This document shows, piece by piece, positions 10,601 to 20,337 of a stretch of 64,000 nt of DNA; position 1 is the stretch's first letter; each line of letters begins with the position of its first letter. The notes below the pieces were generated by a model. It had not been told where the DNA came from. It searched no databases and saw only the letters and a list, made by a program, of their open reading frames with translations. The DNA comes from Leishmania martiniquensis (lineage: Eukaryota; Euglenozoa; Kinetoplastea; Trypanosomatida; Trypanosomatidae). The stretch covers positions 802,001 through 866,000 of the forward strand of contig NC_090170.1 of assembly GCF_017916325.1 (NCBI RefSeq), read 5' to 3'. The translations under genes and the position numbers were made by a program.

Positions 10601-11668
10601 CCATCCTTCCTCCGGTACTTCCATTCATCTGGCCCTCGTAAAGCCTCCCCCTCCCGCCCCCACGGATGCAGAAGGATGCATTACGAACACGCGTTTTTTT
10701 TTATCACGTGCACACACAGAACTCATACGTTCCCCTCCCTCCCTCTTCCTCCCGACGATGCCGTCATTATCGCCGTGATGCCAGACGTCCGCCCAATACG
10801 ACTGAACCCACCACACACCATTCAAAACGTTGAGCAGGGGAGGTGGAGAGCCTTCGCTGACACGCCTCACCCTTTTCTTCTTTTTTTTTTTCGAGGGAGG
10901 GGAGAGGTAAACTCTTCTCGCTTGGCCACTCGGCTGATTCGTTTCTGCGCCTTGATGTAGCGAACGTTTCAGATTCTGGTACTGCTGGAGTCCGCGTAAA
11001 AGGAGTCTGGCAAACACAAGACGGAACGCGAGGGGGGCGGGGGGGAGGTGAAGAGAGACTGGGAACGATGCTCTCTGAGTCAGCTGGGACGGTGGATGTC
11101 GCTAAAAAAGCGAGAAGTCTTTCCTCCCCCTCCCCGCCCTCCTACGAGGTCTCCGTGAATTCTACCTCTACACGAACCGAGGTCGCCCAGGCGCGTGCAG
11201 GAGGAAACAGGAGGCTTTCCATGCCGGACAAACACACCAGAGCTCTCTCGCTCTTCGGTAAGCGGGCAGCGTCATGGCGACGCGCGCCTTGCTTCCCTTG
11301 TGTCTAGGTCGCAGCTTGGAGGACGCTTCCTCTCTTCGGCGGCTCCGTTGCCTCATGCGCCTTCCCCCTCTCTTTCCCTCTCTGCGCCGCTGCACTCTTG
11401 TGCTGCTTCCGCCCCTTTCCCTTACTCTTTCCGCTTCTGCTCGCCGCTCTGTGGCTGGGCCGACAATGTATTTCGCTTTTATTTTTGAGGGGCTACCCGT
11501 GTCCTTTTCGCCCCTCTTTGCCCATGTAGGCGGTGCTTCACTTGTCATGTGGTTTCCCCTTGCAAGAATCCTGACTGCGCCTGCTTTTACCCGTACGGCC
11601 TTCCCGCTGTGCATCTTGTGGTAACGCCCAAGTCAGAGCACCGCCCTCGCCTTCTCTCTACAGAGGCC
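7673..11668. other. Long intergenic region (4 kb) without a supported gene
   Basis: Pyrimidine-rich blocks (7920-8200, 8330-8460, 9350-9430, 9900-10340), a GT repeat at 8529-8547, homopolymer runs and purine-rich stretches. Short open frames on both strands are low-complexity and mirror each other. Probably a long kinesin 3' UTR plus the 5' region of the next gene. Two candidate splice acceptors precede the next gene: AG at 11529-11530 and AG at 11662-11663. If the first is used, an upstream ATG at 11547 opens a 26-codon frame. Confidence 0.6.
8529..8547. repeat. GT dinucleotide repeat
   Basis: Uninterrupted alternating GT of about 19 bases in the kinesin 3' spacer, followed by further imperfect GT-rich sequence. 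Similar CA/GT tracts occur at 19927-19942, 23317-23334 and 58929-58950. Confidence 0.9.
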
Positions 11669-14479
11669 ATGCATGCATCTTCGAGGAGATCTCTCGTGCT
11701 AGAGACGGCGGAGCTGCTCCGCTCGTCGGTCGTGGCACCTGAGAGCGTGACAGGTGACTTTCCAGGCCTCCCAAAGGGCATTGGCGTCCCCACCGCCACT
11801 GCTGCGTACCCATTCGACGTGCTTTCCTCCGATAGCGTCTTGAACAAGCTGACGGTGCTGATCGTGGACCTCGACAGCGTTGTCTGCGAGTGTGTGCGGG
11901 TGCTTGAATACTATGCGCAGGCGACGGCGTTCATATGCGTGTCGCCAGGCCAAACGACGTTTTCCAGCATCTCGGCAGGCAGTGTCATGGCCACTGCCTC
12001 ATCGGCGGAAGCGCCACAGGCTTCCCCAACCCCGCCCCTGCTGCCATCTCTCGCGTCGCTGCTGCGCCTCTTCTTGGAGAAGATGTGCGCCACCATACGC
12101 GCAAAGAGGGTGCAAGTAGAGTTGGTTCTTGGGGACTGCGGGGATAGCCTTCGACAGATGAATGAGCTTTGCCTCCCCGACATTCGGGAGAAATGCTGCC
12201 ATGACGGTCGCCGTCACAGAAGCGCCGACAATCATGTGGAGGCTGCTCCTACGTCCGGACAAGCTTCTTCTCCCTTATCCCCGCTGCCTTCCCCGGCGCT
12301 AGTGGAGCTGCCTTCCTCACTGCGCGGCGCTGAGGAGGCGGCGCTGTGGCTGGGGGTGTATCAGGCGGTGGTCTCTTTTATGTGGAGTGACGGCGCCGAT
12401 GTACTCTCGTTGACTTCGTTGTACGTTACCAACGTCTCGGGGTGGCGCGGCGCCATGTGTCGCTTGAATAACTGGGACAAGAACCGCAAGGCGTTGACGC
12501 AGCAGGCGTTTCCTATCCTATGCTCGAGCGATCGCCGGGCCTTCTTTGCCTCCATCAACACGGACGCGTTGCTATCGTTATGGTCTGCCTGGTGCGCCTC
12601 CGAGGCAGCGCAGCTCTGCGGCAGATGCGTTTCACTGCCGCCGAGGTACTTCTTCGGCTTTGGCGGCGCCGATGACCTGCCGGCGAGGTGTCGTGATGGC
12701 CTAGTAGGCGCCCTTGGCGGTACCCCCAGCAATGGTGTTGGCAGCTCTTCCGATGAAGCGGTGCCTCTGCACTTCCGTCACGGGCCGTCTGTGGCACGAT
12801 GGCTGGGGCTGCGCTCCTCCGCTTACTTACCCGTATTGTACGCCCTTCTCGCCCAGCTCGACGCTACCGTCGCGATTGCGCGAGAGATGAGCGGGGCGAG
12901 CGGCGAGGTCGAGGAGTCGGATGTGCATCCACTCGTGGCCCGTGCTGTGGCCCTCGTGAACGAGTACTGTGGTGTACTGCACGTCGACTTGCTCTCTGCT
13001 TGGATGGAAGAGACAGAGGCCCGTGGCGGGGTGATCGGAAAAGAGGGAGCCAAGCGAACAGACACGTGCGGCAGCGCACCGGATCTCGCCTTGGCATTGT
13101 GGGCCGCGCAGGCCTCGCTGGATGAGGTTTCCGCTGGGGAAGTGTATCCGTCGTCGTTTCAGGTTGTGCCTGTCTGGGTCGGCGTTTCGTGGAAGAATGC
13201 GGGTCCGCCGCTCTTGTGGTGCGCTCTGAGCCGCTTCAGCGACAGCATACCTGCCACAGACCAGCCACCGCACACCTCCTCGCAGCTGCGCACCTACAGC
13301 TCAGCTACTGCACCTCCTCACTCGCACTCGAAAGCTCTGCGCTCCTTCCTCTGCCTAGTGCGTTGTCTACTGCAGCCGACAGCACTGGCGTCGCCGACGG
13401 CGCAGTCCTTCTTGGCCCTTTCTTTTTTGCCCCTTCGTTGGCGTCTCGCGAGCGCGCTGCATTCCTTGTTCAGTGAGCGCGCCGATGGAGATCCTTGGGA
13501 GGGTGCCAGCGACACAATGGGCATCACCACCATCGTATCGTCAGCGCTTTCGCTGAGTGTTCCGCTCACGTACGCTTTAGCTGATCCGCACATAGGTGTT
13601 GCGGACGTAGTGGCGGCAGCGGCAGCAGCAAGGAGAGAAATTGACGAAGGTGCTGACGCACCAGCATCTCCGCCGACTGAATGGTTTCACGCTTGCCTAA
13701 CACGTGCTGCGCTAGATGACGTACGCCAGTACGTGCGGCCAGCGGCTCAGCTCACGGCGGTGGCCATCACTGCACTGTGGCGCGCTCGGGTGTGGACATG
13801 CGGGGTCTGCCTCTGCTTTTTTCTCCTGTTCCTGAGCTATCTCGAGCAGGAATCTACCAAGTCAGTGCCTCAGTCATCGTCGTCGCTGCGTATGGTCGGT
13901 GAGTCTTCGCTTGACGAGGGAGACAACATCGGCAGCATCGTGGGAAGCGAGAAGGGATCACATGACGAGCAGGCGCTTGGGGTGTGTCAAGGCCAGGTAG
14001 AAGCGTGGTGGAACGCGGTGTCGTGCTTCACAGTGCTGCACTCCCTCACTACTTCCATCTCTGAGGTCGCGAAAAACTCGGCTGCGATGGCTGCAGGGAA
14101 GGAGGTGCCATGGAACGGCCTCTCGGGTATCTTCACGGGCTGCCTCCCTGACGCGACCTACGGAGCTGCTGACCGACTTGCGTTTGTGTCTTTTCTTCGT
14201 GGCCGCGGCTTACTACTCACGCGTGGAGAGGTCCGCGATGAGGCCGTCACACACAGGCCGGATGTCCTGGAGACTGGAACAGAGGCGAAGGAGGGCGAGG
14301 GGGCGGTGGCGCCCCCACACGCGACGGAGCATACATCGCCGGCGCTGCCAACCAACGTTCTAATACCTTTGATAAAGCGCCTGCAGTGCCCTTATCTCAT
14401 GGACGAGGTAATGCTCCTGCATCGTGTCTTGAGTGCGATGGCGGCAGCCGATATGCCGCGGCTAGGAAAAGAGGAATGA
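11669..14479 (+). CDS. Hypothetical protein, 936 residues
   Basis: Not recognised. A long open frame with strong GC3 codon bias, which supports real coding. The chosen start is the ATG directly after a CT tract and AG at 11662-11663. The frame is open upstream through a Cys-rich stretch that has no ATG in frame. The protein is rich in Ala, Leu and Ser, mostly helical in appearance, with Ser/Pro-rich disordered linkers (12000-12050 and 12240-12300). One strongly hydrophobic segment at 13790-13845 could be a single transmembrane helix. No catalytic motif, zinc cluster or repeat was seen inside the chosen frame. It lies between the two copies of the 411-bp direct repeat together with the kinesin gene. 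Confidence 0.85.
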   Translation: MHASSRRSLVLETAELLRSSVVAPESVTGDFPGLPKGIGVPTATAAYPFDVLSSDSVLNKLTVLIVDLDSVVCECVRVLEYYAQATAFICVSPGQTTFSSISAGSVMATASSAEAPQASPTPPLLPSLASLLRLFLEKMCATIRAKRVQVELVLGDCGDSLRQMNELCLPDIREKCCHDGRRHRSADNHVEAAPTSGQASSPLSPLPSPALVELPSSLRGAEEAALWLGVYQAVVSFMWSDGADVLSLTSLYVTNVSGWRGAMCRLNNWDKNRKALTQQAFPILCSSDRRAFFASINTDALLSLWSAWCASEAAQLCGRCVSLPPRYFFGFGGADDLPARCRDGLVGALGGTPSNGVGSSSDEAVPLHFRHGPSVARWLGLRSSAYLPVLYALLAQLDATVAIAREMSGASGEVEESDVHPLVARAVALVNEYCGVLHVDLLSAWMEETEARGGVIGKEGAKRTDTCGSAPDLALALWAAQASLDEVSAGEVYPSSFQVVPVWVGVSWKNAGPPLLWCALSRFSDSIPATDQPPHTSSQLRTYSSATAPPHSHSKALRSFLCLVRCLLQPTALASPTAQSFLALSFLPLRWRLASALHSLFSERADGDPWEGASDTMGITTIVSSALSLSVPLTYALADPHIGVADVVAAAAAARREIDEGADAPASPPTEWFHACLTRAALDDVRQYVRPAAQLTAVAITALWRARVWTCGVCLCFFLLFLSYLEQESTKSVPQSSSSLRMVGESSLDEGDNIGSIVGSEKGSHDEQALGVCQGQVEAWWNAVSCFTVLHSLTTSISEVAKNSAAMAAGKEVPWNGLSGIFTGCLPDATYGAADRLAFVSFLRGRGLLLTRGEVRDEAVTHRPDVLETGTEAKEGEGAVAPPHATEHTSPALPTNVLIPLIKRLQCPYLMDEVMLLHRVLSAMAAADMPRLGKEE

Positions 14480-16606
14480 TGGCCGTCATTGCACACTGTG
14501 GCATTTCCGTGGCATAGCCGCCCCTTCCGCGTCATTCCGTTTTCTGATTCACCCGTTCACCGCCCTGTTGCTGCCTTCTCTCCTTCCAGCTCGATCCTCT
14601 CCCCCCTCCCCCCACCCGCCCATCAATTTCACACACGTCACCCGGTGCTCTCTCTCGAACGTTGCGCAGTGCCCTTGGCTGAGGTCTCTGCAGACTGCGG
14701 CGAAGCGCGGAAAAGTGGAAGAGGGTGGGTAAGGTGAACGGAGGGCAGTGACGAAGTGCACCTGAGGTGAGGAGGGCGGTAGAAAAAGAACAGAGCGCTA
14801 ACATATCACAGATTACAGAAACTGAAGTGAACGCAAAGCCTGCCGTGGCTCACTTGCGCGCCGGTTTAAGCAGCTGTTGGAACGGCAAACGTTTAGCGCA
14901 TTGCTTGTGGTTGGCCTCAGCATGGCGCTCTGGAACGCATAGGGACGGAGTTCGTGGTGGAGGGTGGCTTTGACGATGGGGGAGACTTTTGGATTGAGTG
15001 GTCGCGTATAGCTCATGAGGAGGGTCCGGGTGAGGAGCTTCTCACGTGCCTCGCTGCCTTTTCCCTGCTCTGCCTGCCCTTACCCTCCGCAAGACTCAGC
15101 TCTGCTTCGCCTCCGCCCTCCTTACGGTCGAGAGCACATAAATCAACTCGCCCAATCGTCTTGGGGCAGCAGAGCGCGTTGCGTTCTCTGTGACTGAACC
15201 TCACGGCTTCGACCCTCTCCTCCATTTGTTCTCGAGGCCCCTCCATTACTCTTCCCCCGACCTCCACCCCCTCCCTCATTCTCCGCTATCCCCCGCGGCT
15301 ATTGCCTTCTTTGATGGGCGGCAGTCGCGTTTGTTTTCATGCTCCACAACAACAGAACGTTTCACGAGGGGGAGGGGAAAAAAGCTCAGATGTCTGGCGA
15401 TTCCGTCTTACCCCTCCTCCTTTCCTCCACTCCTCTCTCCTGCGAGCATATCTTTCAACGCAGACACACGGAGAAGCAGCATGCAACGATTGAGCACCCA
15501 TGGATACATGAAAAAAAAGTGTATGCATCGATTCGAGCGCCCCTGTGCGTACGCGCTTCTCTTCCAGCAACCCACACAGCTGCGCTTCTGCTGTCATCTG
15601 CTGCTGCTTTTCCTTTTCCTTCCCCATCTACTCCTCTCATCCGTCGGTACGCGGAGCTCGTCTCCAACGTGTGCTCTACACTTCGCTTTCTCCTCTCCTC
15701 CTCCTCCTCCTCCCTCTCTGCGGAAGACGGCCGAGCAGCCTCCTCTATCGCTGCCAAGGTGGAACCCCCTCCCCCTTCCCCTCTGGTGTGGGAGGCCGAG
15801 CCGCTTGCCTACGGTATGCGGAGGCCCAAGCAATGCACTGCTACTAGTGTCGGGGAGGCGGTTCGTTTGTGTGCGTGTGTGGTGGTGGCGGTGGTGGGGT
15901 TGGTTGGTTGTGGCAGAGCGACATGCGGCCGTGAGCGCACTGGCTCCGTTTCCATGGCGGGCAGAGGCGCCCGCGCGACTGAAGCGCATCACATCCGGCT
16001 CTTGCCGTCCGCGAGTGTGGGGAGCCTGAGCCACCCTGGAGGAGCGCATTGCGTGACGGCTTGCGTAGTACGAGTGGCTGTGGGGCACCGTGCGAAGTGG
16101 GCGGGGTAGATTATGGGGCCGAGTCTGTGTTTGGACGACGGCATCGGGAGCGCTCTGACGCATGTCTCCACCTGCTTCGCACCACGCGAGATGTGCGGGT
16201 GAGAAGCCGAGCGGAGGAGCGGGGGGGGCGCTGGGCTTGTGTGGTGCGCGGCAGCGACTGGACACGCTGGGAGCAAAAACAGATTTGATGCCCATGATGG
16301 TGGCGCTTCCGTGCGCTTTCACCGCACAGAGGCGAGTGAAAGGGGGAGGGACAGTACGGGTGAGGCATGCAACCTTGGTAGTGTGTATCACTCGCGAATG
16401 TGTGATGCGATTCCTCTTCTCTCCTCTCTCAGTTGCGCGCTTCACCTCCCATGTTTCGTTGTCTTGGTCAACTCTTCTTGCGCTGGCGCGTGCTAAAAAA
16501 CAACACTTACACACACACACACACGCAACCGAAAATATGCATCACGGTGTCTTCATGCGTGCATTAGTACCTCCTCTGGACTTCATGGGTTGTGTGGAAA
16601 CGCAGG
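14480..16606. other. Intergenic region with right copy of direct repeat
   Basis: No supported gene. CT-rich tracts at 14570-14650, 15190-15310, 15400-15450 and 15560-15730, then the right repeat copy, then a CT tract ending in AG at 16431-16432 that may be the acceptor for the next gene. Long frames on both strands across 15190-16520 are produced by the GC-rich repeat copy and are not genes. Confidence 0.65.
15870..16280 (+). repeat. 411-bp direct repeat, right copy
   Basis: Identical by eye to 3850-4260 and in the same orientation. It lies about 330 bases upstream of the next start codon, so it would fall in the 5' flank or the preceding 3' UTR. The left copy is in the ATPase-kinesin spacer. 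Confidence 0.95.
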
Positions 16607-18712
16607 ATGGCTGCCTTTGGCACTCGCATCGCTGAGTGGTTTCGCCACCACCTCTCCTCCGTTGTGACCTTCCAGAAACAGTTTGTCGATGACGTCTCAG
16701 AGAAGGTTAGAGAGCAGAAGGCGCAGTTTGACCGACACACCCGCGAAGCACACGAGCGGGCGGTGCAGCTCCACCTGGATGAGCTGGAAGAAAAGTACCT
16801 CTGTTGCGTTTGCGGAAGAGGCGGTGAAGTACGCGAGGATGAAGAGGCGGTGTACGACACGTACTCTGTGATAAACTTACCGTCACGGGCAGTGCTGGAG
16901 GCGGCAGTGCGCGAGGAACTTGCGGATGCCGAGCTCTCAGACGAGCGCATGAAGCAGCACCAACGCATGCTTGTCTTCCAGCAGCGTAGCCGCCAATCAT
17001 CCTCTACAGCGCCAAGGGCAGCATATGACAGCGACAGCAGCAATGATTCCTCCTCTGATGTTTCTGTGGCACCGTCAGGCGGGCGCACCGAGATGGCGCC
17101 GAAGAAGTACCGGCGAAGGAAGGCGGCATCTTCGCAGGACAAGCGTGCCGCGTCGTCCTCCCCGTACCACGTGGTGCGCCGTTCGCGGCGTGAGCATGAT
17201 GAGCCAGATGACCAGCACCACGACTGTGGTGACCGAGGTAAGCGCGCCACTGATGACACTTCCAAGTCGAGTATCCAAGTCCCGCTCTCTGCCAGCAGGC
17301 TTCCCGTAAGCTCCTCAGCTACGCGCGGTGGCCCTATGGAGAGCCACACAACGGACCTTGCTGTGATGGACCCCGACATGGTCGGCCCACTCGAGGTGCG
17401 AAACACGCTTTACAAGATTCAGCACGCGGTGCTGCACAAGGAAGCCCGCGTGCGCCGCAAGTCGGTGGTTGTGCACAAGGACAAGGGGCTGATGATGATT
17501 GAAGAGTCGGAGATCGAGATGTTCTCGCACTTCTTTCAGCGCCCGGTGCATGGGTATCTTTGTATGGCGTGCTACACGTGCGCCCGACGTCGTCTGGACG
17601 CTCTCACACAGCAGATTCGTGCCATTCTCTTCAAAGCGGAGCATCCACTGCTATACCGGTTGCCGGATAAAGAGCTGGAGGCATTGGTGGCTGGCGATCA
17701 GGTGCCAGCCACCCTCATTCAGAGCATTTTGACGGCTCGGCGGCGGTGGGCTTCGACGACGGAAGAGCAACGGCTAGAGCTACGTCGTGCAGAGGCTGGC
17801 GCAGGAGTGGTGCAGGGTCTTTCAGCCGCCGCTCAAGCGGAGGAAGGTACGTGCTGGGAGTCGCGGGAGAAAGACGCAACGCCCATGATGGCAACGTTAC
17901 CCGAGGAGAGCATCCAAATCCTCCGCGCGGAGGTACAGTGTGGGGCCTGCCAGCGCCGCTCTGCGTGCTTTTTCGAACCGAAGTCGGTTGTGTTTCTCTG
18001 CCAGTTCTGCACCGCCCGAGATCGCTTTTACCGCGAGCACACTGTGTGCATCAACGACGAGGCAATCCCCTTGACGCTAGCGCACCTCCTGCAGCATTTG
18101 GCACTGTACTACCAGCGCGTGCATCGGCAAAAGGAGCTGCGGCAGGCACCACTGTCGGCCATTCTCCAAGCGCAGACAGACCTCTTCCCACTCACAGAAG
18201 TTCTGCGTGAAAAAGAGGGATTGTTCGCGTGTCAGGCCCCGGCTGAGGGCAGAACCGATCTGAACGGCTGCCGCGCGGGCGCCGAAGCGGGGTCAACGCT
18301 CGGCGCTGAAGCAGCCACGCTTGGCGCCGGTGTGCTCGTAGCACGACCATGCACTTCGGCGGTCTTGACCCGCCGTGCAGAGGGGTCATCGGCACCGCTC
18401 CAGGAACAGCGGGAGCGAGTGGGAAGGACAATGATCAGCTTATTTGACGGGGTCAATTTGGAGAGGTCGGGAGTGGACCTGTTTGGGACTACCGCGTCGG
18501 CGTCTTTTGCACCTGGTTACTCGGACTTGTTCCAGCCTGGCTCCGTACTGCCACCCACGCCCACGCAACAAAACGGAGCCTCAGCTGGACAAGCTGCCGA
18601 GCGCGTTGCGGCAAATGTGATCGACAGCGGTGAAGCGGCAGCGCTTACACCGCCTCCTGTTACTTCATGGGGGAATGTGGGAAAGCCGCCAGACACAGTG
18701 TCGAGATCGTAG
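16607..18712 (+). CDS. Hypothetical protein with CxxC clusters, 701 residues
   Basis: Not recognised as a named family. Three cysteine groups are visible: CCVCG at residues 66-70, CMACYTC at 319-325, and a four-Cys arrangement C445-x2-C448 ... C465-x2-C468, spaced like a zinc ribbon and followed by further Cys/His (481 region). Between the first two groups lies a Ser/Arg/Lys/Asp-rich, probably disordered stretch (about 125-260). The C-terminal 150 residues are low-complexity. The N-terminal 60 residues look helical. The start is the ATG at 16607; the frame runs a few codons further upstream without another ATG. A zinc-binding role in protein or nucleic-acid contacts is an inference from the cysteines only. 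Confidence 0.85.
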   Translation: MAAFGTRIAEWFRHHLSSVVTFQKQFVDDVSEKVREQKAQFDRHTREAHERAVQLHLDELEEKYLCCVCGRGGEVREDEEAVYDTYSVINLPSRAVLEAAVREELADAELSDERMKQHQRMLVFQQRSRQSSSTAPRAAYDSDSSNDSSSDVSVAPSGGRTEMAPKKYRRRKAASSQDKRAASSSPYHVVRRSRREHDEPDDQHHDCGDRGKRATDDTSKSSIQVPLSASRLPVSSSATRGGPMESHTTDLAVMDPDMVGPLEVRNTLYKIQHAVLHKEARVRRKSVVVHKDKGLMMIEESEIEMFSHFFQRPVHGYLCMACYTCARRRLDALTQQIRAILFKAEHPLLYRLPDKELEALVAGDQVPATLIQSILTARRRWASTTEEQRLELRRAEAGAGVVQGLSAAAQAEEGTCWESREKDATPMMATLPEESIQILRAEVQCGACQRRSACFFEPKSVVFLCQFCTARDRFYREHTVCINDEAIPLTLAHLLQHLALYYQRVHRQKELRQAPLSAILQAQTDLFPLTEVLREKEGLFACQAPAEGRTDLNGCRAGAEAGSTLGAEAATLGAGVLVARPCTSAVLTRRAEGSSAPLQEQRERVGRTMISLFDGVNLERSGVDLFGTTASASFAPGYSDLFQPGSVLPPTPTQQNGASAGQAAERVAANVIDSGEAAALTPPPVTSWGNVGKPPDTVSRS

Positions 18713-20337
18713 TCTGCGGTGCCTGTCACAGACGTATCCGCCGTCGAAAACCGGCATGTGGGCCGTCTGCGGTGAAGCAAACTGGACTCGCTGCTGCACC
18801 CTATGCGCTCCTCTGATGGTGATGGGTGCGTGCCTCTATGCCACCTCGCGGAGGTGGCTTGGGATTGCTCGTGCGGCAGGCTGTTTATTGCTGTGCCTAG
18901 TGGATGCGCGTTCGCCCTTCAGGCAGCTCATCAACGCCCCGACTTGGCCCTTCCTTCGACCTTCCTAGCTGCGTATTCCTCCTTCGGTGTGCCGAAGGGT
19001 GCCGTGCGGGGCGATCATCCTTTGATTCGCTTCCTGGCGTGCGTTAGTGAGTAGGGGCGTGGACGCGGATGAAGAAAGGAAGACTTCCAATTGGCATAGC
19101 CGCCTCCCCTCTCGTGTGCGAGGTGTGAGCTCTCTCTCTCTCTCCTTGTCCCGCTCCGTGACGCTCGCATCTCTGGGAATGCTGCCTCAGCCATTTCACT
19201 CTCTCCAGCTGCTCTCATAGGTGGCTTAGTGTGCTCGTACGTGGGGGAAGGGGAGGTGTAACGGAACTTAGATGGACTCGCACGCCCGCCCGCCGCGGCA
19301 CCCCTGGCCCACGGTCAAGGAGCAGGTTTACATGCACACGCTCACACGCACACGCACACGCACATACGCACATGCACTTCACCAGGGATGACCAAGTGTT
19401 TTTATGGGTCTGTGCGACCTTGTTGCTATGCGAGATGTACGGGAATCCTTACTGCTTGTCGGTGCGAACACGGGGAGAGCGTAGAGAAGCAGCGGCAAGA
19501 GTGAATCTGTGTAGTTGCCGTCTCCTGCCCCTTTGCCCTGGCTGTGATTTTTCCCTGCTGCTCGCTGGTGCTCTTCTCGGTTGCGAACCTACAGAAACGG
19601 CCTCGCGTTCGCTTTTCACTTCACACATCCGTGCTGTGCTGCGGTGCCGAGTGCACGTGTCTTGGAGTATGACCGTCTTGCGTGCTGGAGCAGCGTCTCA
19701 CCTTCTCTCCTCCATCCGCTTATGCTCCACTTCCTCTCTCGCCCTCTCCTCTTCTCCTCTTCCCTGCACACACGCTCCCCCACCACTCCATTTGAAGCCG
19801 CACTCTTGCGGTGGTGCCTTCATCGCATCGCCATTACTGTGAGAGCTCCCAGGGGCTTTCTCTCTCGCACACACAGACTTATCGGCTGCCTGTCCGTTTA
19901 CTTCCGCTCGCCCTACAGAGGAAGGTGTGTGTGTGTGTGTGTCTGTGTGTCTAAGGGCACCTCTCGTGTGGTGTCACGCCTTTTTTTCTTTCGCCCTTTT
20001 CGTCGGCAAGTGACTCGCGCGCACGTCTGTTGCAGTCGTGAACAAACACATGAGCACCGCTATGAGCCCTGCAGAGATGCTGCGCTGATCATGAACGGAG
20101 GGCCGTTCTCGGCAAGGCATATTCGCCCACTTCTCTCCCGTTTGCGGCGACGAAAAGCCGCACCTCCTTTTGCGTCCCCTTTCTCGTGGCTCGCGTTTCA
20201 CCAAGGCACGTGGCCTGCCGACAACGCAGTACGTGCTGAGTGGCGTAGCAAAGGGGGGGAATTCCGTTCTCTGCGCTCCGATGGGCGCCCCGCGAGCCAG
20301 CGCCGCCGCCTTCTTTTTCTTTTAGCGGTTGCGGTGG
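18713..20337. other. Intergenic region downstream of the CxxC protein gene
   Basis: Nothing supported as a gene. CT-rich stretches (19130-19150, 19720-19800), CA- and GT-rich tracts (19330-19375, 19927-19942) and a T run at 19980-19987. Open frames here are low-complexity. Confidence 0.55.

Noticed and set aside
15190..16520. Long open frames on both strands (279, 256 and 308 codons)
   Set aside because: They arise from CT-rich DNA plus the GC-rich direct repeat. The identical repeat at 3850-4260 gives the same peptide pieces in other contexts, so this is not a gene.
19231..20337. 203-codon frame and the first part of the 278-codon frame
   Set aside because: Ser/Leu/Arg/His-rich translation of CT- and CA-rich spacer. 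Coding-like sequence only begins near 20338, where frames are already broken.
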